NCBI GenBank assembly: GCA_963810555.1
Contig: CAWENX010000019.1
Location: forward strand, 62,001-126,000
Length of the DNA stretch: 64,000 nt
Source of the DNA: G963677325 sp963810555
GTDB taxonomy: Bacteria > Bacteroidota > Bacteroidia > Bacteroidales > Prolixibacteraceae
Direction of reading: 5' to 3'
This document shows positions 9,648 through 18,607 of this stretch, piece after piece; position 1 is the stretch's first letter; each line of letters starts with the position of its first letter. The position numbers and the translations under genes are program-made. The notes beneath the pieces were generated by a model, which saw only the letters and a program-made list of their open reading frames with translations, had not been told where the DNA came from and made no database searches.

Positions 9648-9985
9648 CGGTATGTTCAGTTGGCTATTTACTGTATTGATAGCTTAACATCATGTTCTCA
9701 TCATGATTAACCATCTTATGATGATTAATCGAACAACAAAGATACATTAAGATTTATAATCTCAGTCCATATGCATAAATAAAATTGATTTTGAAAAATA
9801 TTTTTTTACTTTCAAACTGTATATTTTTCCAATTATACAATTTCCTTTTATAAAATCCAATAGGCACCGATCGTATTACATAAAAATTAAGAATAATAAA
9901 GAGGTTTTTCTGTTCAATTTATTATAATTCTGAATATTTTTTCTTATATTAGGAGTTGTATGTTGAATGATAAGAAAAGATTTTT
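9648..9985. other. Divergent intergenic region
   Basis: Contains a minus-strand -7 box at 9737-9744 for the regulator and, at 9690-9728, near-repeats of ATCATGATTAA and ATGATGATTAA that could be an operator. The remainder is AT-rich with nothing recognisable. Confidence 0.5.
9737..9744 (-). promoter_or_regulatory. Candidate -7 box of the response-regulator gene
   Basis: Minus strand reads TATCTTTG, an exact TAnnTTTG match 90 bp upstream of the start at 9647. No matching -33 TTTG is seen. Confidence 0.4.
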
Positions 9986-10678
9986 ATGCATAACATGTTG
10001 TTGGAATATTTGAATATGAGGTTAGATCCGAAATCGATTAAACCCACAGTCCCAGGACCTGTTATTACAATTTCAAGGGAATGTGGCTGTGCCGGAAGAT
10101 TAGTTGCAAAAATCCTGACTGAAAAAATCAACAAGAAATATAAGGAACAAGGGAAAAACCAGGAATGGAAATGGATCGGCAAAGAAATATTAAGTCTGGC
10201 CTCACATGAACTCCGTATGCAGCCCGAAAAAATTAAGTATCTCTCTCAGGCTTATGAAAAGAATTATTTTGAGGAAATTGTGTCTTCTTTTACTGAGTCT
10301 TATTATGGCCAAAATGAAATGGTTAAAAAGGTGATTGGTGATGTCATCAGGAAAATTGCTGTTGGCGGATATACTATAATAGTTGGCCGTGGAAGCTGTG
10401 CCATTGCAAGGGATATTCAAAAATCACTGCATATTAATCTTGAAGCTCCTCTTAGCTGGAAGGCAGCGAAAATCAGTCAAAAGAACGGAATGTCACTTGC
10501 TGCCGCCCGTAAACATGTGTTGGAGGTGGATAAACAAAGATATAATTTCAGAGATCATTTCAGGGGTAAAAACAATGATGATAATTGCTTCGATATGACT
10601 TTCAATTGTAAGCACCTTTCTTCTGAAGAAATAGCTGACATCATTTACATGATAGCCGATTCCAGACACTTGCTGTAA
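9986..10678 (+). CDS. Cytidylate kinase-like family protein
   Basis: A 230-residue protein of the cytidylate-kinase-like group (P-loop NTPase). The N-terminal TISRECGCAGRLVAKIL corresponds to the family's ISRxxGSGG loop but with Cys-Ala in place of Ser-Gly, so nucleotide binding may be altered. Other features are a central IIVGRGSCAIA strand-turn and a C-terminal lid region rich in basic residues (DKQRYNFRDHF). It is not the essential Cmk, which has a canonical P-loop; the cellular role of this subfamily is not established. Preceded by an AT-rich divergent promoter region. Confidence 0.75.
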   Translation: MHNMLLEYLNMRLDPKSIKPTVPGPVITISRECGCAGRLVAKILTEKINKKYKEQGKNQEWKWIGKEILSLASHELRMQPEKIKYLSQAYEKNYFEEIVSSFTESYYGQNEMVKKVIGDVIRKIAVGGYTIIVGRGSCAIARDIQKSLHINLEAPLSWKAAKISQKNGMSLAAARKHVLEVDKQRYNFRDHFRGKNNDDNCFDMTFNCKHLSSEEIADIIYMIADSRHLL

Positions 10679-10898
10679 TGAATCCGGTTTATAATTAAAC
10701 TAAGGAATAAAATTCCAGAACTAATCGCAAAAGATAATTCTCTGGATTTAAGTTTACTGGAAGCCAGATATTAATTCTATTGATGAAAATCATTTGAGAA
10801 TTATGCAATTCTCAAAAAAATTATTTAACTTATTCAAAGGAATTGTGATTATATCTCATTAATGCGATTAAATTAACAATTAAAATATTAATACTGCT

Positions 10899-11123
10899 GT
10901 GAAGAACATCTGGTCTGAACATCATGAAAAAGCAGCCAAACATGCTGAATGGGCTGCAATGCATTACAGGAAGGCAGCTGATTATTACAAAGCCGGTAAT
11001 CCCCAAAAGGCGATTCATCATGCTCTTCTTGCAATAACACAAATTGACTATTCTTCTCAGCATAGCCAGCAGGCAAATGAATATTATTTTAAAAACATGA
11101 CAGGTGATTTGCCCGAATCCTGA
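10899..11123 (+). CDS. Small conserved-looking protein upstream of bacterioferritin
   Basis: Seventy-four residues starting at a GTG (10899). The sequence is helical and rich in His and Ala, with AKHAEWAAMHYRKAADYYKAG resembling a helical hairpin of the TPR or DUF892 type. It ends 48 bp before the bacterioferritin gene and reads in the same direction, so a shared transcript and a link to iron storage or oxidative stress are possible. The family was not recognised; the GTG start is uncertain because there is no Shine-Dalgarno sequence, as is usual in this phylum. Confidence 0.55.
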   Translation: MKNIWSEHHEKAAKHAEWAAMHYRKAADYYKAGNPQKAIHHALLAITQIDYSSQHSQQANEYYFKNMTGDLPES

Positions 11124-11170
11124 ATAAACGGAAATAAATTTCAGTAAAGTGCTTATTAAATAATAAAGTT

Positions 11171-11635
11171 ATGAAAGGTAATTTAAAGTTAATCACTGTT
11201 CTGAATTCATTGCTGAAAGATGAACTCACAGCTGTAAACCAATACATGGTTCATTCCGAAATGTGCGAAAACTGGGGATATGGTAAACTGCACGAAGCCA
11301 TTCGTAAACAGGCTTTTGATGAAATGAAACACGCTGAGTGGCTTATCGAAAGAATCATTTTTTTCGATGAAAACCCGATCGTTTCAAATCTTAACCCGAT
11401 CCGGATTGGCAAAATTGTCAATGAAATAATCAGGAATGATTATGAGGCTGAACTGGATGCAGTCAAGTCGTATAATAATGCAATAAGTATGGCCCGTGAA
11501 GTTGGCGATCAGGGAACTGTGGATCTTCTCACTAAAATCATTAAAATGGAGGAAGATCATGTCAATTGGGCGGAAGAGCAGACAGCGCAGATAGATCAGA
11601 TGGGAATCGAAAATTATCTGAACAATCAGTTGTAA
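11171..11635 (+). CDS. bfr: Bacterioferritin
   Basis: Iron-storage ferritin of 154 residues. All six ferroxidase-centre ligands are present at the standard positions: Glu18, Glu51, His54, Glu94, Glu127 and His130. Met52, the axial ligand of the inter-subunit haem, is also present (in DEMKHAE), so a haem-binding Bfr rather than a plain ferritin is expected. It oxidises and stores ferrous iron as a 24-mer in the cytoplasm. The small gene at 10899 may be co-transcribed. Confidence 0.95.
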   Translation: MKGNLKLITVLNSLLKDELTAVNQYMVHSEMCENWGYGKLHEAIRKQAFDEMKHAEWLIERIIFFDENPIVSNLNPIRIGKIVNEIIRNDYEAELDAVKSYNNAISMAREVGDQGTVDLLTKIIKMEEDHVNWAEEQTAQIDQMGIENYLNNQL

Positions 11636-12243
11636 TAAATTTCAAATTATTCAGTTAATTAAGATATAAACAAAGTTGTTTCTGATATTGGGACAATTAT
11701 TGATTAAACAATTTCGATATAACGTAACCTTTATTTTGAAATAAGATTTCGTCCGAGTAATTCAGGGAGCTTATGTATTGATTTTTAAACCGTTATATAA
11801 TTTTTTTATTTATCATCCGAACACTAAGTGCTTTATCTTACTTACTGATATAAAATTGCCTATTCAAATTAACCTGATTCATTATGGTTTCTTTTCAAGT
11901 AGTCGTTAAATAAAATAGTTAATGTTTTTAACAGGTCTGTTTTTGACTATAATAAAATTAAAGAAGGATTCCTTAATAAATCATCATAAAAATGTAAACC
12001 TTTCCCTTGGAAATCCGTTATTAATATGTTGAGATTATGAATAACTAATCGTAAGAAACAAGAAAATTATTACGGAATCTTGAATAAGGTTAAAATGACT
12101 AAAAATATTTCTATAATGTTAAATCTTAATGTTTACTTATGAATACGGAATGTACACTTTGCTTCATATTGGGGTAAACCCGAAAGTAAAGATGTTAATA
12201 ATAAAATTGCATTTATATATTAATCATTAAAAAAACAGACACA
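11636..12243. other. AT-rich intergenic region
   Basis: About 600 bp between bfr and the YtxH gene without a credible reading frame, RNA signature or repeat. It is strongly AT-rich. Presumably it holds the promoter of the YtxH gene, but no full consensus was found. Confidence 0.5.
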
Positions 12244-12513
12244 ATGAAAACAGGAAGTTTAATAGCAGGAACCTTAATAGGTTTAACAGCAGGAGCTTTA
12301 TTAGGTATTATGTTTGCGCCCAAAAAAGGGGAAGTTACCCGCAGGTTTGTTGCTCAGAAAGGGAATGTTTATATTGGAGAGATAAAAGAATTGCTTTCTG
12401 AAAGCCTTGATGACGTTAATCACAAAATTGACGGACTCAAGGATGAAGTGAAAAATATGATCAAGAAAGGATTGACAAAAACAGAAGAGGAATACAATAA
12501 ATCAACGATTTAA
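12244..12513 (+). CDS. YtxH domain-containing protein
   Basis: An 89-residue protein with a glycine-rich N-terminal membrane segment (LIAGTLIGLTAGALLGIMFAP) followed by Lys-Lys-Gly and an amphipathic helix, the typical YtxH/gas-vesicle-like layout. Such proteins are small, often stress-induced envelope proteins; the molecular role is unknown. It is a single gene, convergent with comEC, and the two share a hairpin at 12596-12636. Confidence 0.8.
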   Translation: MKTGSLIAGTLIGLTAGALLGIMFAPKKGEVTRRFVAQKGNVYIGEIKELLSESLDDVNHKIDGLKDEVKNMIKKGLTKTEEEYNKSTI

Positions 12514-12595
12514 CTTATTAACGCACATCATAACGGTAAAGTGATAAATACAGTATAACACGGTATTTAAAGGATTTTATATATCCGGTACTCAA

Positions 12596-12636
12596 ATATA
12601 CCCAGGCATAGATTTTCTTTGATTGTCTGGGTTTAT
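12596..12636. terminator. Shared hairpin between YtxH gene and comEC
   Basis: ACCCAG at 12600-12605 pairs with CTGGGT at 12627-12632, with A-rich and T-rich flanks on either side. It could terminate both convergent genes. It overlaps the comEC stop codon at 12633-12635. Confidence 0.5.
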
Positions 12637-14780
12637 TGTGTTATTCGATCCAAAACAAAATTGCTGTCCTGAAAATAATTTGTACGAAACAATAATTTGT
12701 TTTTCCCCCGATTCTTCAAAATAGTGACCATTATTGCACCGGAATGCATTGATTTATAATGTCCTGCCTGCCTTGTTAAATTATTCCAGTATATTTTACC
12801 TGTTTCGTGGATAAAAGGCGGCTGAGTACTGATTTTTAATACTTCAGGAAATTTATCCCGAAGATCATCAGAATTTTTATCGTCTTTTTCGATAATTAAT
12901 ACAATGTCAGTTTTAGGGAATATTTCCAAAGAATCAGGATTAAGGGAATTCTTGTCTTTTATGAATATTTTAAGACCCTGATAATTAATGAAGTTTTTCA
13001 CCTTAACAAGATTGACATCCGAATAGTTTGCAGTATCAGAAAGGTAAATTTCACGATGATTTTTAATTCTCCGGTTACCGGTATAGGGTTTGATAAAATA
13101 GTCCAATTTCTTTAAATCTTCGGGCTTTTCACCTGTCATCCAAATAGTTTCACTTCCCGTAGTAAATGCAAGGAGAGTTTTGCCTGGAATGTTGAATACT
13201 AAAATTTCTTTTCTTGAGAGTTTTGTATTTAAGGAAATGGTGTTAAGCAATAGTACTAAAAGAAGGATGGATATAGAAATGAGGGCATAAACGGTTTTTT
13301 TATTCCTGAAAAACAGGCTTGCTGTAATTACAATTAAGATTGTAAGTATTATTTGTGGAACAGTAGGATAAATATTTTCAAAAACTGCAAAAGGCAATTT
13401 TTCGACATGCTGAAGGAAAATCATCATCTGATTACCAATCCAGCTTAATAAATGGGAGGTTAATGTTCCTATGACTGGAAAAAAAGGCACAAGGACAATT
13501 ACCAGAACGGTTAGGTAAATCAGAACTGACACCAATGGAACCACAATCATATTTGAAAGCCAGAAATAGCTTGGAAATTGATGAAAATACAAAAGGGAAA
13601 AAGGCAATGTTCCAATCTGCGCCGCCAGAGATACGGAGAATAAAAGCCACAGCCAGTTAAAGATAAAAAACCTGAAATAAAAGGCTTTATAGAAATAGGG
13701 ATGCAGAAATACGATTGCGGCAACAGCCGCATACGACAATTGAAATCCCACATCAAACAGAAGTGAAGGATTAAAACACATCAGGATAAAGGCAGAAGCA
13801 GCAAGGCTGTTGTAAATGTTTGCTTTGGAAGTAGAATTATTCCCTATCACCACAAAAGTGAACATCATTGCGGCCCTCAAAACAGATGGAGATAATCCCG
13901 TAATCAACGCATAGCCCCATATGCCTGATAAAATGATTAAAGTATGCAGAATAATGCCATATTTGTTCCTTTTCAAGTATTTAAATAAGAAATTTAACAT
14001 GAGGAAAATTACCGCGACGTTACCTCCGGAGACTGCCAGAACATGAAGAGTTCCGGTACGTGTAAAGCTTTGAGTTGTTTCAGGATCGAGGTTTTCACGG
14101 GCTCCAAGTGTAATGGCAGAAATTACACGAAATGTTTCCCCCCGGACTCCATGATCAGATAATATTCTGAGCAGTTTTTCCCTTAATAGTAAAGCCCTGT
14201 TTTGAAGGCTCGGCATTTTTATTTTTTTGAATAAACTATATGCATCTCTATTAAGATAAATGCGGTGTCCGATTCTTTTTCTTAGTGAAAAGGCCTTATA
14301 ATCAAATTCGAAGGGGTTTCCTTGATTGACAATCAATTCAGGACATCCTTCAAAAAAAAGCAATGTGCCTGGTTCAGCGGAAATTATTTCATTCGATTTT
14401 TCGAAATAGGCAAGTATTTTAATTTTAGAATCGACTAACCTTATCTCTGCTCTGTAGGATTTCCCCTTTTCTATAGGGTATTCATCAAGAACCGCATAGT
14501 ATCTACCTGAGCTTAATTTATTTGGTATATACCTGTTATTCAAAGAAATGGAAAACCCCAAAGAAATAAAAATTAGCGCGATGCAGAGGCCGGTTACAAA
14601 ATCATTTTTATAAGTAGTGTGTCTGTATAAAAAAAGCAGAAGGGTAAAAGCAACAGGTATTAAATAATATAAGAGGCTCTTTGGGGGCAAAATCCATTCT
14701 GACAGAATTATCCCGCAAATAAATGGAATAAGAAGCCTTACGAATGGGGCACTATGCAATCTGTCGCCAAGACCGCCCAT
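12633..14780 (-). CDS. comEC: ComEC/Rec2 family DNA-uptake channel protein
   Basis: Polytopic inner-membrane protein of 715 residues, thought to carry single-stranded DNA into the cytoplasm during natural transformation. It has two hydrophobic helices at the N-terminus, a soluble DUF4131-like domain (about residues 90-190), then a multi-helix Competence domain containing the family motif HVLAVSGGNVAV and the GLSPSVLRAAMM stretch. After the last helix about 170 residues follow without the HxHxDH motif of the metallo-beta-lactamase domain, so only the short Bacteroidota form is present. No other competence gene is nearby. Confidence 0.88.
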   Translation of the reverse strand: MGGLGDRLHSAPFVRLLIPFICGIILSEWILPPKSLLYYLIPVAFTLLLFLYRHTTYKNDFVTGLCIALIFISLGFSISLNNRYIPNKLSSGRYYAVLDEYPIEKGKSYRAEIRLVDSKIKILAYFEKSNEIISAEPGTLLFFEGCPELIVNQGNPFEFDYKAFSLRKRIGHRIYLNRDAYSLFKKIKMPSLQNRALLLREKLLRILSDHGVRGETFRVISAITLGARENLDPETTQSFTRTGTLHVLAVSGGNVAVIFLMLNFLFKYLKRNKYGIILHTLIILSGIWGYALITGLSPSVLRAAMMFTFVVIGNNSTSKANIYNSLAASAFILMCFNPSLLFDVGFQLSYAAVAAIVFLHPYFYKAFYFRFFIFNWLWLLFSVSLAAQIGTLPFSLLYFHQFPSYFWLSNMIVVPLVSVLIYLTVLVIVLVPFFPVIGTLTSHLLSWIGNQMMIFLQHVEKLPFAVFENIYPTVPQIILTILIVITASLFFRNKKTVYALISISILLLVLLLNTISLNTKLSRKEILVFNIPGKTLLAFTTGSETIWMTGEKPEDLKKLDYFIKPYTGNRRIKNHREIYLSDTANYSDVNLVKVKNFINYQGLKIFIKDKNSLNPDSLEIFPKTDIVLIIEKDDKNSDDLRDKFPEVLKISTQPPFIHETGKIYWNNLTRQAGHYKSMHSGAIMVTILKNRGKNKLLFRTNYFQDSNFVLDRITQ

Positions 14781-14847
14781 TTAATGTGTAAATTATATTA
14801 ATCTAAATTTACGGCAATCTCCGCGATACTTTTATACCCTGTTAAAA

Positions 14848-15411
14848 TTATTTTTTGTTTTTGGGAATTTTTATGCGGTAAGAAATGGACACTTTGCCTT
14901 TGCTTATATCGGTTAGTTTTCCTTTGAGTAATCTTCTTTTAAGCGGTGAGCAATGATCAATAAAGAGGATGCCATCAAGATGGTCATATTCGTGTTCTAT
15001 TACTCTTGCCTGATAACCGGTGTAAACCTCCTCATGTTCATTCCACTCAGTATCGAGATATTTTATCTTTATCCTTCCTTTCCTCAGAATATCCTCATGA
15101 ATTCCCGGAATACTGAGGCATCCTTCGTTCATTAACTCTTCTTCACCATCCTTCTCAATAACATGGGCATTGATAAATGCTTTCTTAAAATCCTTCAGTT
15201 CAGGATATTCCCTGCTCATTGGGGAAAGATCAACTACAAATACACGGATGGATAAACCTATCTGTGGAGCAGCAAGTCCAACACCCTCCGCATTATGCAT
15301 CGTTTCAAACATATCCTCAACCAATTTTTCGATACCTTCATAATTTCGTTCAATATCAGAAGTTTTTTTTCTCAAAACCGGATCTCCGTAAACTGTTATG
15401 GGATATATCAT
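14848..15411 (-). CDS. def: Peptide deformylase
   Basis: Metallo-enzyme that removes the formyl group from the N-terminal methionine of new proteins. The 187-residue protein contains all three family motifs: GVGLAAPQIG (motif 1), EGCLSIPGI (motif 2, Cys ligand) and HEYDHLDG (motif 3, HExxH type, two His ligands and catalytic Glu). Length is normal. It lies 6 bp downstream of ruvX, so the two genes are probably co-transcribed. Confidence 0.97.
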   Translation of the reverse strand: MIYPITVYGDPVLRKKTSDIERNYEGIEKLVEDMFETMHNAEGVGLAAPQIGLSIRVFVVDLSPMSREYPELKDFKKAFINAHVIEKDGEEELMNEGCLSIPGIHEDILRKGRIKIKYLDTEWNEHEEVYTGYQARVIEHEYDHLDGILFIDHCSPLKRRLLKGKLTDISKGKVSISYRIKIPKNKK

Positions 15412-15417
15412 TATTCT

Positions 15418-15849
15418 CTACTTTAAATATTTTAATTCCTCCAAATAAGATTGGAGGATAATTGTTGCACTTACTCCATCAACCAACCCTTTATTCCTTC
15501 TTTCCTTCCTTTTTAAACCTGCATCGATCATCGCCTGAAATGCCATCTTTGAAGTAAATCTCTCATCTGCAAGCCTTACTGGTAATTGTCTATACCTCGA
15601 TTGAAATTTCTTAATAAACGGATTAACGTATTGAACTGCATCAGAAGGTTTATTATTTAATTGCATGGGATATCCTATAAGAACCATCTCAACATCCTCT
15701 TTTACCAAATAATCCTCTAAAAAGTTCCAGATTTCTTCTGATGAAACAGTAGTCAGGCGAGTGGCAATTATTTTCAGCGGATCACTTACTGCCAGTCCAA
15801 CCCTTTTCTTGCCGTAATCGATGGCTAAAATCCTTCCCATCTTATTCAT
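15418..15849 (-). CDS. ruvX: Putative pre-16S rRNA nuclease / Holliday junction resolvase-like protein
   Basis: YqgF family protein of 143 residues with an RNase H-like fold. It begins with ILAIDYGKKRVGLAVSDP, which carries the first catalytic Asp, has the GYP motif in VLIGYPMQLN, and RLADERFTSKMAF with the second acidic cluster. In E. coli this family matures the 16S rRNA 5' end. It precedes def by 6 bp, a common Bacteroidota arrangement. Confidence 0.93.
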   Translation of the reverse strand: MNKMGRILAIDYGKKRVGLAVSDPLKIIATRLTTVSSEEIWNFLEDYLVKEDVEMVLIGYPMQLNNKPSDAVQYVNPFIKKFQSRYRQLPVRLADERFTSKMAFQAMIDAGLKRKERRNKGLVDGVSATIILQSYLEELKYLK

Positions 15850-16101
15850 TATTCATAATTTGCAAAGATAATGGATTTTAAGGGTTCCTTCCCCTAACCA
15901 ATCTAAGTTTTAGATGAATTAATTTCTAAATTAAGTTTAAATCATGCCGCATTCGCAAAAATCATCAAACGTAAACAATTGAGGTAAATCTTGATTTTTT
16001 GGCATATCGTTTGTAAGCAGTTTTATAGTAATATGTGATTGAATACAAGGATTTCTTAGTAGAAATATTCTAATGTAATAACAAATTTAAACCGAAATGT
16101 C

Positions 16102-16617
16102 ATGAAAACAAGTAACAAAGTAAGAAAGATATTGAGACTTTCCACTCTTTGTCTGATCATTCTGACAGGAACAATATCTGTGCAGGCTCAGCACAGGGAT
16201 AGAGATGACAGGGGGAGAGGAAGAAAACATGTGGAATATCGTGTTGACCCTCACGGAAGAGGAAACAGACAGGGAGAATACCGTGTCGAACCCCATGGAA
16301 GATACAGGGATTTTCAAGGACACAGATATTATACAAGAGCTCCCTGGGGAATGCGCCGGCCAATTATTTTATATCACGATCACCATCGAATTTATTATTA
16401 CGGAGGTCATTATTATCAGTATTACCCGAACAGGGGATATCTTATTATCGAAATTCCCTCCGGATATGTTTTTGATGAGGTACCACGCGGATTTAGCCGT
16501 GTCTGGATAAACGGCGCCTGGTGCTACAGAAGGGACAATTTTTATCTGCGTCCTGGAATTCACGGATTCATTACATTCCCTGGTCCTGCTGGTATTCGCA
16601 TAGGAGCCGGATTTTAA
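16102..16617 (+). CDS. Secreted His/Arg/Tyr-rich protein, DUF6515-like
   Basis: A 171-residue exported protein: signal peptide to about residue 29 (LIILTGTISVQAQ), then a basic segment with two copies of EYRVDPHGR-type sequence, then a Tyr/His-rich stretch and a C-terminal domain with GYLIIEIPSGYVFDEVPRGF and a second NGAWCYRRDNFYLRP repeat. The latter pattern resembles DUF6515-type periplasmic proteins of unknown function. The many histidines could bind metals, but no defined motif supports this. Confidence 0.6.
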   Translation: MKTSNKVRKILRLSTLCLIILTGTISVQAQHRDRDDRGRGRKHVEYRVDPHGRGNRQGEYRVEPHGRYRDFQGHRYYTRAPWGMRRPIILYHDHHRIYYYGGHYYQYYPNRGYLIIEIPSGYVFDEVPRGFSRVWINGAWCYRRDNFYLRPGIHGFITFPGPAGIRIGAGF

Positions 16618-16665
16618 TAGATAATCATTAACATTGATAAAGTTTTAACAATTAAGGAAATTAAT

Positions 16666-16673
16666 TATATTTG
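16666..16673 (+). promoter_or_regulatory. Candidate -7 box of the TetR gene
   Basis: TATATTTG matches TAnnTTTG exactly, 26 bp upstream of the start at 16699; a TTTT, 19 bp further upstream, could serve as a weak -33 element. Confidence 0.45.
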
Positions 16674-16698
16674 ACCCAATCGTTTTTAACTTTATCAC

Positions 16699-17301
16699 AT
16701 GAATAATGAAAATGGCAGCACAAAGCGTGACGCTGTGCGGGAAAATATCCTTACTATTGCCCAGGAAATCTTTAGTAAATACGGTTACAGGAAGACCACC
16801 CTTGACGATATTGCAAATGCAGTAAGAAAAGGTAAGAGTTCACTATACTACTATTTTAGCAGTAAAGAGGATCTGTTTCAGGAAGTGATTCAGAAGGAAG
16901 CAGATATTTTACGCGAAGAACTGGCCAAAGTTCTCCAGAAAGATATCGATCCGGCTGATAAACTAAGAGACTATGTTATGACCAAAATAACAACCTACAG
17001 ACAGTTGGCAAATTTTTACAATGCAATAGAAAACGATACCGCAGCAGTGGCTTTTATTGAAAAAATAAAATCACAATACGACCAGGAAGAAATACGCATG
17101 ATGAAGCGCATTCTGCTTGACGGCGCCCGCAAACGGAAGTTCGTGATAAAAGATTTTTCCCTTGTTGCCATTGGAATTACCACAGCCATACGTGGCTTGG
17201 AAATGCCTCTTGCTGCAGGACCTTATCGTTCAAATGATCTTGGAAAAACGGTTGATGCGATCGTTAAGATTATTTGTTACGGGATTATGAAACGCGATTA
17301 A
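16699..17301 (+). CDS. TetR/AcrR family transcriptional regulator
   Basis: A 200-residue one-component regulator. The N-terminal helix-turn-helix is clear (REN-ILTIAQEIFSKYGYRKTTLDDIANAVRKGKSSLYYYFSSKEDLF, residues 15-60), followed by a helical ligand-binding domain with no recognised ligand motif. The gene is alone; the DUF2807 gene downstream is on the other strand. In TetR proteins close to fatty-acid or efflux genes the target is often adjacent, but here no clear partner exists. Confidence 0.93.
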   Translation: MNNENGSTKRDAVRENILTIAQEIFSKYGYRKTTLDDIANAVRKGKSSLYYYFSSKEDLFQEVIQKEADILREELAKVLQKDIDPADKLRDYVMTKITTYRQLANFYNAIENDTAAVAFIEKIKSQYDQEEIRMMKRILLDGARKRKFVIKDFSLVAIGITTAIRGLEMPLAAGPYRSNDLGKTVDAIVKIICYGIMKRD

Positions 17302-17460
17302 TCTTATGAATTGGCTTCTGACTAATTTTCTTTTTCTTGTCCGTAAATTTGAATAAATAGACACAATGTCAGAATCCTGATTTTAACTAATTCAGAAAAT
17401 CGATTACTGAATACTGGCTACTCCTCACCGTTCACTAATTACTGATTTTGGTTTGTTCTT

Positions 17461-18180
17461 TTATCTGATTGATACACTTCCTCCGCTTGATTTCTCAACA
17501 TCTCGTTCAATGGGATTGCCATGTACGGTTATATCTGCTCCGCTGCTGGCATGAACTTCAATTCTGCCGCTGACAGTAACCCGTACATCTGATCCGCTCG
17601 AGGCTGATACTGTACAGGTATCTGAACTCATTTTTTCAGCATTTGTGTCCGATCCGCTGGAACTTACAATGATTAATTTCCCCGTTTTACCGGATAGAGT
17701 TACATCACTGCCGCTGCTGCTGTTAACTTCCAATTCGCTGCACGAAAGTTTTAATACAACATCAGAACCGCTTGAGGAAAGAACTTTAAAATCACTGGAA
17801 TTGAGCACCGAAGGACTCTCCACATCTGAACCGGAAGAGGATGTAATCTCTTTAAGATTTTTTACAGTTACATATACTTTCACACTTGAAGGATTAAAAA
17901 TATGTTCTGTAGAATAAATCTTTAATTCTCCGTTTGATACATCAGTCTTAATTATCTTCTGAAGATTCTCATCAGCCTTAACCAACACTTTTTCAGTTGT
18001 ATCCTGAGTGAGAATCAAATTTAATCCATCGCTGATTTTAATGGAATTGAAATTTTGAGCTTCTCTTTCTGTTTTGACTGTTTTACCATTACCCCTTATC
18101 CCGTAAAAACAGGAATTAATCAATGGGAGGATTACAATAAGACTGATGAGTAAAGTCAGGGAGTGGTTTCTTGCGTTCAT
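17461..18180 (-). CDS. DUF2807 (head GIN domain) lipoprotein
   Basis: Started at the ATG at 18178-18180, giving 239 residues; an upstream ATG at 18240 is in frame but would put a 20-residue basic leader ahead of the signal peptide. The N-terminus NHSLTLLISLIVILPLINSC is a lipoprotein signal with Cys as the anchor. The rest is a right-handed beta-helix-like DUF2807 domain in which SSGSD recurs at five or more rungs at regular distance, a serine/aspartate ladder on one face. Members are surface or periplasmic proteins of unknown function. Confidence 0.85.
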   Translation of the reverse strand: MNARNHSLTLLISLIVILPLINSCFYGIRGNGKTVKTEREAQNFNSIKISDGLNLILTQDTTEKVLVKADENLQKIIKTDVSNGELKIYSTEHIFNPSSVKVYVTVKNLKEITSSSGSDVESPSVLNSSDFKVLSSSGSDVVLKLSCSELEVNSSSGSDVTLSGKTGKLIIVSSSGSDTNAEKMSSDTCTVSASSGSDVRVTVSGRIEVHASSGADITVHGNPIERDVEKSSGGSVSIR

Positions 18181-18240
18181 GATGAATTCTCGTTTACATT
18201 TGATACATTGGACGCCTTCCCCTCTAAAATGGTTACACAA

Positions 18241-18607
18241 ATATGAATTAAGAAAAATATTCTGTCTTTGGAAACAGAGAAAAGAAATTGGTACCTTTTA
18301 TTGTCCGGATCTAATTTACTTTTTAATTTCCAGAAAATGGAAATCTCCTGAAGGCCTTAATTTTACTATATTTCAAACAATTACAAATATATTTAAGTTT
18401 TTTTAACATTATTAAGTTGTAATCAGGATGATTATTCCGTAACTTATATTTGTATTTTTTTTCATAAGTTTAGGTTTAGTTTGGTTAGTTAGTTTGGTGA
18501 GTTTTAGTAAGAGGATGGATCCGCCCGGATCTGTCCTCTTATGATTTTAAGTACTTTCCCTGATGATTTTTGGATTTAAGGAAATCACCACTTGAAAAAT
18601 CAGTTCT
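18241..18607. other. Intergenic region with hairpin
   Basis: Holds GTTTAG/GTTTGG-type low-complexity repeats at 18468-18505 and the hairpin at 18508-18541. No coding signal. Confidence 0.5.
18508..18541. terminator. Strong hairpin downstream of aspS
   Basis: TAAGAGGA at 18508-18515 pairs with TCCTCTTA at 18534-18541, and GATCC inside pairs with GGATC around a short GCCC loop. There is no long T-run on either side, so a terminator or RNA-processing hairpin for aspS is likely but not certain. Confidence 0.5.
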
